Shown here: piece after piece, positions 56,617-64,000 of the stretch
Position numbering within the stretch: position 1 is the stretch's first letter
Layout: each line of letters begins with the position of its first letter
Assembly: GCA_011947345.1 (NCBI GenBank)
Contig: JAAVTG010000043.1
Span: 1,203,959 to 1,267,958, forward strand
DNA: 64,000 bases
Source: Phytophthora quininea
Lineage: Eukaryota > Oomycota > Peronosporomycetes > Peronosporales > Peronosporaceae
Direction: 5' to 3'
Made by a program: the position numbers and the translations under genes
Notes under the pieces: model-generated
What the model saw: only the letters and a program-made list of their open reading frames with translations
Told to the model about the DNA's origin: nothing
The model's database searches: none

Positions 56617-59600
56617 ATGGTGGGCGCAACGGAAGAAGAAGGAGGACGTGGGGACGAAGGGCACGGTGAGGCGACGCGTCAGTCACGTCAGTTCAGGCCA
56701 AGCGCCGGAGGAAGTCAAGGACCTCGATCAGCTGACGAGGGACAACCGAAGGCGGAAGGCAAGTCTGAGGACTCAGAAGTCCAGGCTCAGGATCAAGGCG
56801 ATCCAGAACCCGAAGATCCGGACGCACCTGGTGTGTCGTCTGGGGGGTCCAGATGTGCCGCATCCAGAGCTGGAGAAGAGAGTGCTCAGGCGGAGCAGGC
56901 CGAGGGCGAGTCCAAAGCCAGCTGAGGCGTCACAGGAAGACGCCGTCATGGCGGAGTCCCCGACGGGGTTAGTGGGTTCCGACCCTCCTCCGACGGGAAC
57001 GGGAGCTGATACGTCGATTTCGACGTTGGCTCTCGTGGAAGAAATCTCGGCTCCAGGATGTACAGTCGTCCCCGGAACTGCAGCCGTGTCAGAGCCGGTT
57101 TCGGAATCGGTGGAGCCGACTCCAAGTCAGGCTGTGGCGCGTCGAGAAATCGGGCAGGTCAGACTCCAAGTCGAGTCAGCCTCGCGCTGAGGCAGATGTG
57201 GAGATGACGCACTAGCCCGGAGGAGGACTCGAACAGGTCTATGTCGGTGACCAGGTCAGGCACTGGGAGCTCCATGCCCCCGGTGTGGTGACCCCGTACA
57301 ACGTGGTCTTCACTTGGCCGAATCCCCGACCGGACTCGACTCCGTAGCTGGAGCAGGCGTTGGCTACTCAGAGTTTCCTGACGTCAATATGCTGGGAGGG
57401 GCGCGCGGCATTGCGTGGCTCCGCACTCTGAGTCCGCATCGTTGGAGCATGGGTCTGGCCGATGACGTCGTGGATATACAGGTTGACTTGGACCGGTTCA
57501 CGGCTCGAGTGTACCGCCGTGTGCCAGACTTTGCCCTTTGGAGCTGGTTTCAGGTTCGTGAACCTGGTTCCAGGTGGTCAGAGACAAAGGCGGCCGCGCT
57601 CCCCGAGCCGGCAGTGAAAGTCTCGCCCGGGTCGTCCTGAATCATCTCGCGACGGAACTCATCGAGTGGAGGAAGCTGATTGCAGGTGTCCAGCGTCGGA
57701 TTGTTCTCATCTTGGAAGCATCTTCGACGCACGCCAGGACTGAGGAAGCACGCACCAGCAACCGAAAACACGTGGGACGAGGAGATGGCTGAAGCTATGG
57801 ACGTTGAGGATGCTGAGACTCTGAGTTTCGAGTTCGCAACGAGTTTGCCTTCAGCGGCCTTCAAGCGAGGCGAAGCAAGGAGCCCTCAGACGCTGAGACT
57901 CAATCGTCCGCCAACCCGTCCCAGACGGCGTTGACTCAGGCGTCACCGATGTCGGCTGACCCGTCGACAGGGCCTCCAGCCTGGTTGCAGGGATTGCCCG
58001 TCTGGGAATACGCGAGGGTGCTCAAAGACGCTGACCCCGAGGGCAGATCCAGTCCCTAGCTCGGTAGGCCCGACGGGAGATTCCAGTCGTGACCCAGCTC
58101 CTGAACTCCTGGGGATAGTTCCGGATCGTCGTCCTTGATGTCGACAGGTCACGATGCGGGAGAACATATGTCGTACTCTGTCCCAACCGGCCGGGCGTTG
58201 ACCGCTCGGGGTATTGCTGGACCGGATGGGAGCGATATGGGAGGTGTCTTCACTCGTACTGTATCACGACACACGGCCCTCGCACGTCCCGGTTCACAAT
58301 GCTCCAGAGGACCCAACCCATGCAGGCGTCACGGGTCCGGATCCAGCCCCGGCGGAGAGAGCAGATGAACAAGATAGGCCTCGCCGAGATTACCCGGAGA
58401 GCACTAGAGGTGACGCACGTTCTGAGCGCACTCATCGGTCTCGGAGGTCTACTCATTCAGGGACCTCCGCCATGGCTCAGAGACTTCTCGTGCCTCGGGG
58501 TCGTCCCAGATCGCACTGAATGATGCGGTAGGAGCAGGGAAGATGGAGCAGATGCGGAAGGACGCAGAGCTGGAACGTCAGCAGGCTCGTGAGAGCCAAC
58601 AGCAGTTCAGGATGAGCAGCGTCGACAGATGCAGCAGTTCATGAGCAGCTTGTTGGCTTCTCGGCAACCAGTTTCACCTGTGGTCCAGCCCGCGGTGTCC
58701 CAGAACGTGGATCCAGAAGTCGTCTTGCGGCAGGAACGTGAAGCCATGCGTGTCAAGTTCGAACGGAGTTGGCAGGAGCGACAGGCTCAAGCCGACGCCG
58801 AGCGAGCCCGAGCTGATGCAGAGCGCGCCGAGTCGGAGGCACTGCAACGTCAGAGACTGACTGCACAGGCCGAACAGCGTCGTCTTCAGGACCAGACCAA
58901 ACCCGGCAACGGGAACTGGCGGACCAAATCCGGGCCGCAGAACAGCGCCCGACAGGCCCAGGAGTCTACCGCCCTCAAACCGGAGCCGTCACCCGGGGTC
59001 CAGGATGTCGAAGAGATTCTGCAGCGGGAACGCGAACGTCTGAATGCGCAGTTCGAAGATCAGTGGAAGAAGGCCGAGACAGCTCGGGAATCGCGCGCGA
59101 AGCTGAGCTCAGTGGGTCGAAGAAGTCACGCAGGACTGTCGGCTCAAATGGCGTCTGTCCAACGTGAGCGAGAAGTCGAACGCGAAGCGGCGCCGACCCT
59201 CCAGAAGTTTCAGATCAGTCAAATCCGCGACCTTCGTGCGACATTGTTCCAAGTTCAGGGGCTCGTGCAACACCGACCCCTGATTCCGCAACTGGCCAGC
59301 CCGGTCGACGCACGCAACGACCTCTGCCCCCGCGCAAGGCGTGCATGCGTCGCCAGCGATCAAGACGGAGCAGGGCGCAGTGGGGGACATACAGTGAAGA
59401 CGGAGGTGCCAGTTCCTGGAGCCATGAAGACCTCAGATTCCGCGTCGACGAAGCAGGCTGCATGCTCGTCCAGAAGGGCGACAAAACATCTGGTACTAGG
59501 AAGTCAAGAGGGGATTAGGTCCTCCATCTGATTCTGATCCTGATTCTGATCCCAACTCCAGTTCCGGAGACGACCGAGCCGACGGAGATGATCCTAGTTC

Positions 59601-60848
59601 AGTGACTCGGACAGCAGCATCGACGGAAACACAGGCGTAGTGGCGTCCCAGACTGGAGGTGACCGGACGGTTTGGAGTTATCGACCTTTTATCAACTTCA
59701 ATGCAGTCGAAGTGTTCAACCAGAATGCTTCCTTGGAAGACCGTGTTGGGTGGTGGGAACGTTTCAAGGACATCGCTATGCAAGGTGTATGGAACGAGGC
59801 GATGAGGATCCGCCAACTCCGGAATCGGCTGCCGGTGACACTCAGAGACTGGTTCACTCAGCTCCCAAAACGGGTTCGCACTAGTTGGAGGGAGTTGAAG
59901 AGGCAGTTTCGGAGAAGGTATTGCCGGGCCCGGGGACGTATGCAGAACGATATTACACGATGCGCATGAAATCTGGAGAGACTGCGCTGGAATTCTTCTA
60001 TCGTCTCAATGCGGTAGGTATTAAAGCCGGCATCCCGTTCCAGAGCAAGGCCTCATCGAGAGAGCGGCACATTCGAAGATTCATCAAAAAGCTGACAGAC
60101 AAAGAAGTGAAGATCGCGCTGCAAGGCCAACGCTTCCAGAGAGTCAAGGATGTAGAACACGCCATACGCCGACACGACGATGTGTGGAGAGAGGAAGGCT
60201 ACGATGAAGAACCACCGCGTCCCGGGCGCGATTTTCGTGGTGACAATCTCAACCGAGATCGCTACAGACACAAGAACACGAAGCATGCCTTTGTGACTCA
60301 GAGTGCGAGTTCTGTACCCGATCTCGATGAGGAGCATCACGTGACGTTCTCGGATCCGCCCGATGGTGATGAAGCGCCAACTCCGGACTCGGGATCCGCC
60401 CGAGACCCGGGTCCGAGCGTCAGGGAGGACGAGTTCGACCAGATGGTGTACCGCGCAATGGAGAACGCAGGATGGCGATCTCCGTGGGAGCAGTCTAGGT
60501 TGCGTCAAGATTCCCGTCCCGCCCGACAGGGCCAGACACCCGCGTCAGGACAACCCGTCCCAGGATGAAGTCTGGAGCAACTGTCAAGGTCGGGGACATA
60601 CGACCGACAACTGCTGGAAAGACATGATATGTGACCAATGCGGATCGAGAGGGACATCCAGCACGTCGCTGTTGGGTGAAGCCGTGCATCGTTTGTGTAC
60701 TCTACCACCGTGTTGAAGCCTGCGAAGAGCTGAAGGTGCTGAAGAACATGGAAAAACTCGCTCGCCAAGGTGCGCTTGAAGACCTGCCCGACGAACTCCG
60801 GAACAGACTTTCTGGAATCGCCGAGGCCGATCCTGGGAAACACCGTTA
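56617..60848 (+). CDS. Gag-type region of copy 2, frame-broken
   Basis: The ATG at 56617 corresponds to that of copy 1 at 53534. The order is the same: acidic N-terminus, helical middle, coiled coil (58629-59531, open for 300 residues), capsid (59640-60240) and zinc knuckles (60570-60690). A C-run near 57276 that is shortened in copy 1 is intact here. The TAG after PRPDSTP near 57344 and the one-base shift inside the second zinc knuckle are shared with copy 1. Extra one-base losses of its own occur, for example near 59935. Confidence 0.8.
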
Positions 60849-60879
60849 AACCACTAAGCCCGCTGAATGGGGATCCAGA

Positions 60880-61507
60880 ACGCGTCGGGCTTGAAAACCC
60901 CAAGATTGTGTGTCTTAGCGTACGTAGGCCCCGAGCTGAGAGAACAAAACTCAATCCAGATAACGACCCACAATGCATGAAAGTAGTTCAAGATTCGACC
61001 GACAAACCCCGTTCCAGGGTTCTGCTAGCAAGTCCGGATGCCGAAGATTCCGATCTGGAAGGGCCAGTCGAATTCCTCCTCCGTCCGGGAGAACGGTACG
61101 GGTGGTGGGTCGATCATGAACCTGAAAGCAAACATGAGGTTGCCTATGTGCATGGAGCTGTGAACGATCACCGAACCCCTATAATGCTGGATTCGTGTGC
61201 GACCATAATTATGTTGAGTCTCGACTTTGCGCGTAAGCTCGGACTCAAACTCCGGTCGCGGAAACCACTGAGGGTGACGGGGTTGGGAGGAATCTGACCT
61301 ATATCACAGCTTGTGCTCAGGAAAGATAACGCTCGGTTTGAGGTTGTCTATGTCTTGGAATTGTTGGTTGCGAATATCGGCGACGGGGTCGACGTGCTCC
61401 TAGGAATGGACTTCATGTTCTGTGCTGGAGTGAGGTTGTCGATCCGGGAAGGGTTGGTACAACTCCCAGACGAGGAAGTGTTGGTGATGTATAGCGATCC
61501 GGTTTGA
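60880..61507 (+). CDS. Aspartic protease of copy 2
   Basis: PIMLDSCATIIMLSLDFARK near 61175-61235 and VDVLLGMDFMFCAG near 61390-61430 match copy 1, including D-S-C in place of D-S/T-G. One frame change near 61295 separates the two halves. Confidence 0.85.
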
Positions 61508-62220
61508 CGCCAGGACGGGCTATCCCGGTGACCCCGCTGGAGTCTCTGTATCTGAATCTGGGCGAGTCCGCTAAAGTCCAGATCCGGTACGCAATCCAAT
61601 CCCCAGCGCGAAGTTGTGTGGGCTGGGAGAGGAACCGGTGGGTGACTTCCATCTTATATGCAGCGAAGTCCTGGCCAGTGACTGTGAATGTCTCGGATCG
61701 GAGGATATGGATAGATTCCCAAACTGCTGTGCCGTATATCGTGGAATATGACTCGTTTCCGATTGGCCGGTTTGTGCGGTCAGGTTGAAACGTACGAAGA
61801 GTGGCAGCACTTGATCTACGAGAACACAGTTTCGGCACAGACTCGATTGCAGATTGAGAGGCGGGAGCAAATGGACAGGGCAGCTCAGGGACATGCGTCG
61901 AGAAACCTGAGTACGATTGGCCCAAGCAGATAATGCTACGGCCGGTTTCGGGCACATCTCAAGTACGCATCGCCAGACTCCACGAACCGCCTTCACCCGC
62001 GTTCAAAGATCTGGTTGACGCCTCCACTCAGATGGAGTCACTGGAATGTGCGAGTTCACCATGCGACGTCGGTGACGTGGATCCAGGGGCGACCAAGGAG
62101 GATGTCTCTGGAGCATAGGTTGAGTTCCGAGATGAAAGTTCTGAGTCAAGGTGGAGGATACTGAACATTCTGTCGCCTCTAATCTTGCCGAAGCCGGTTC
62201 CGAGATAGATGATTTCCCCG
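61508..62220 (+). CDS. Protease-RT linker of copy 2
   Basis: Equivalent of 47877-48592. Pieces in different frames (61504-61788, 61748-61933 and 61933-62118) correspond to copy 1. No catalytic motif is visible. Confidence 0.5.
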
Positions 62221-63309
62221 TGTGCATTGGCACCTCCAGAAATTGGAGGAAGAGTACGCCCGGTGCATGCGAGTGACATCAGAAGAGCTGGACCTGGAAC
62301 CTCCGGTTTACCTACGAGAGGGCAGTGAGCTCATGGCGCAGCTGCGAGATGAACTTGCGATGCTCTCTGAGTTGGAGGATCTGAGTCTGCAGTGTGATAT
62401 CGGTGCAGCTGATGTGGGAGTTCCAGGATCCACTACTCCGGAAATGGAGAAGAAGTTGAGAGACATCCTGGAACGGCATCGATCAATTTTCATAGGCGAC
62501 AGGAATGCTGCCCCCGCTTCGGCGCGAGGTGTCGTTGTGACCTGGATGTCGGGAATGCGAAGCCAATTGCACAACGTGCGAGGCAGATTGCACCCCATCT
62601 CCTGGTGAAAGTCTACGAACTGTTGAAGAAACTGTTGGAGACGGGATTGATCAAGTTTTCTGACTCCGCGTGGGCATCCCTGATCGTGATCGTCCTGAAG
62701 AAGAATGGTGTGGACATCCGGATGTGTATTGACTATCGACTGGTGGACAGCTTCATCAAGTTGATGAGTTATCCGCTGCCTCTGATTGACGACCTACTGA
62801 TCGGGTTCGAGCATGCGATGTGGTTCATGAGTCTCGATATGGCCAGCGGTTTCTGGGCGATCCTTATGACCGAGAGAGCCAAGCTGATCTCGGCTTTTAT
62901 TTGCCCATTCGGGCACTTCCAGTGGATCCGGATGCCGTTCGGTCTCAAAAATGCCCCGCTGATTTACCAGTGTGTGATCAACAACTGCCTTTGGGGATTC
63001 GTTCGACTCAAGCCAGACGAGGAACAGCTGGTGGATCCGGAAGTGCTGGAGTTCCTGAACCTGAGTACGGATTCAGAACTCGCCGCATCCGAAGTACCGG
63101 CGCTGACTGAACAAATGACCGTGTTCCAGCGTAGCATCCCGATGCCATCCCATGTGGGCCCGGTGTTGGGGCGAAGTTCGTTTATCGTCGACATCGCGCA
63201 CGGAGCTATGACCTGGGATGAACTTTGCGAGGATCTGAACGCACTGTTGTTCCGATTCCGCTATTGGAATATCTCGGTCAGCCTCCCTAACAGTATGTTC
63301 GGAAACTGA
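62221..63309 (+). CDS. Reverse transcriptase of copy 2, active-site Asp lost
   Basis: The fingers and palm motifs (SDSAWASLIVIVLKKNG, FMSLDMASGFWAILMTERAK, FQWIRMPFGLKNAPLIYQCV) and the active-site segment SFIVDIAHGAMTWDEL (63178-63225) lie in one open frame from 62605 to 63309. This is a longer open stretch than in copy 1. The same IVD in place of VDD is present. A G missing near 63302 ends the frame at 63309, where copy 1 reads through. A one-base change near 62535-62600 separates the N-terminal part. Confidence 0.9.
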
Positions 63310-64000
63310 CGATCCCGTATCTGTCACATGAGATCAACGCAGAGGGAATCAGGGCGACCCCGAAGATCGCGAAGAGCATCCAGGATCTGCCGTTCCCCAG
63401 CACATTGAAGGGTGTGCAGTCGTTCCTGGGTAGCCTCAATTACTACAAAAAGTTTATTGAGGACCTCCCGGTGATTGCTGCTGTGCATTATGAGCTGACA
63501 GATGATCAAGTGCGTTCAGGTCGGGACTTGACCCAGGCCCGGAAGCGTTCGAGATTTTGAAACGGAAGATCGTATCGACGCCGCTGTTGAGGCACCCGGA
63601 CCGCACCAAGCAGTATGTGGTAATCCCGCATGCAAACCCTTGGGCAGCATGTGCTGTCCTGGGTCAAGAGTATGATGGGGTGATCCAGCCGGTGCGGTTC
63701 ACGGGGCGCGTTCTGAACGATTTCGAGACGGTACCACATCGCAGAGAAAGAGGTGTTGGCGATACTACGTGTCCTGGAACTGTTCAAGCCACTCCTTGCT
63801 GATACCCAGTTCCGATTGCAGCCTACACCCGCTATTCGGTTCTGGAGTGGCTATTGAATTCCAATACCGCGGACAGGAGATACCTTCGATGGGGACTGGA
63901 ACTTTCCAGACGCTCACTAGAGATTCGTCGTGTGCAGCGAGACGAAGATGGCTTAGCGGCAATTCACGGTGCAGGGATAACCCCACGTGAACACCTGGAC
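63310..64000 (+). CDS. RT connection and first RNase H of copy 2 (cut by window end)
   Basis: TLKGVQSFLGSLNYYKKF, LLRHPDRTKQYVVIPHANP and the following tether (RRYLRWGLELSRRSLEIRRV, AAIHGAGITPREH) match copy 1, with frame changes near 63530 and 63730. The window ends inside the tether, before the second RNase H. Confidence 0.8.

Larger units (their letters stand above)
55251..64000 (+). mobile_element. Second copy of the same Ty3/Gypsy family, inverted, 5'-truncated, running out of the window (copy 2)
   Basis: From 55251 the plus strand is the reverse complement of copy 1: LTR (minus about 330 bp at its outer end), primer site, gag, protease, linker, RT and first RNase H, all in the same order to the window end. 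Identity is very high, with mainly single-base indels. Copies 1 and 2 stand head-to-head with 21 bp between them, so their 5' LTRs face each other. Integrase, antisense gene and 3' LTR would lie beyond 64000. Confidence 0.95.

Overview
The window looks like repeat-rich nuclear DNA of an oomycete (Phytophthora or a relative). Three things point that way: TTTAGGG telomere-type repeats; Ty3/Gypsy proteins with the style I associate with oomycete elements (an HPDRTKQYVVIPHANPWA-type RNase H, a second RNase H, an integrase and a chromodomain); and a short 60-bp GT-AG intron. No single-copy housekeeping gene can be named with confidence, and the species cannot be fixed from the sequence alone.

Layout. 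1-0.7 kb: 3' end of an unrecognised protein gene. 0.9-3.7 kb: a composite repeat duplicated as a ~1.4-1.5 kb block. 4.6-8.9 kb: a G-rich satellite of alternating 161 and 172-bp monomers. 9.4 kb: a small interstitial telomeric tract. 9.6-24.7 kb: one 15-kb satellite of about 100 units with length 118+9n bp. 25-25.7 kb: a GAGT microsatellite and two tRNA-like (pol III box A/B) sequences. 26.1-27.5 kb (+): a broken gene with a chromo-like segment and a putative papain-like cysteine-protease segment. 28.0-36.7 kb: four minus-strand genes or gene remains. These are a CENP-B/Psq-type DNA-binding domain fused to a Ulp1-type protease through 18 identical 22-residue repeats, a C2H2 zinc-finger Crypton-like tyrosine recombinase, a coiled-coil protein with one intron, and an unrecognised decayed gene. 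36.7-37.5 kb: a MITE with TTAA ends. 37.8-38.2 kb: a gag-like remnant.

38.5-55.2 kb: a complete 16.7-kb Ty3/Gypsy LTR retrotransposon on the minus strand. It has TG...CA LTRs of about 1.6 kb, a 4-bp target duplication, a tRNA-type primer site, a polypurine tract, gag, protease, RT, two RNase H domains, integrase and a chromodomain. It also carries a 3-kb accessory gene in antisense between pol and the 3' LTR. 55.25-64 kb: a second copy of the same family, head-to-head on the plus strand, with a truncated 5' LTR and its 3' part beyond the window.

Most large protein genes are interrupted by single-base frameshifts. The two LTRs of the complete element differ by about ten small indels but only about five substitutions, and several frameshifts lie in homopolymers where the other copy is intact. 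Part of the damage may therefore be consensus error. Defects shared by both retroelement copies (an RT active-site Asp replaced by Val, an in-frame TAG in gag, a shifted zinc knuckle) are more likely real.

Best candidates for new biology are the antisense gene inside the giant Ty3/Gypsy element, the HTH-repeat-Ulp1 gene beside a zinc-finger Crypton recombinase, and two unrelated satellites whose minus strand is nearly stop-free in all three frames.
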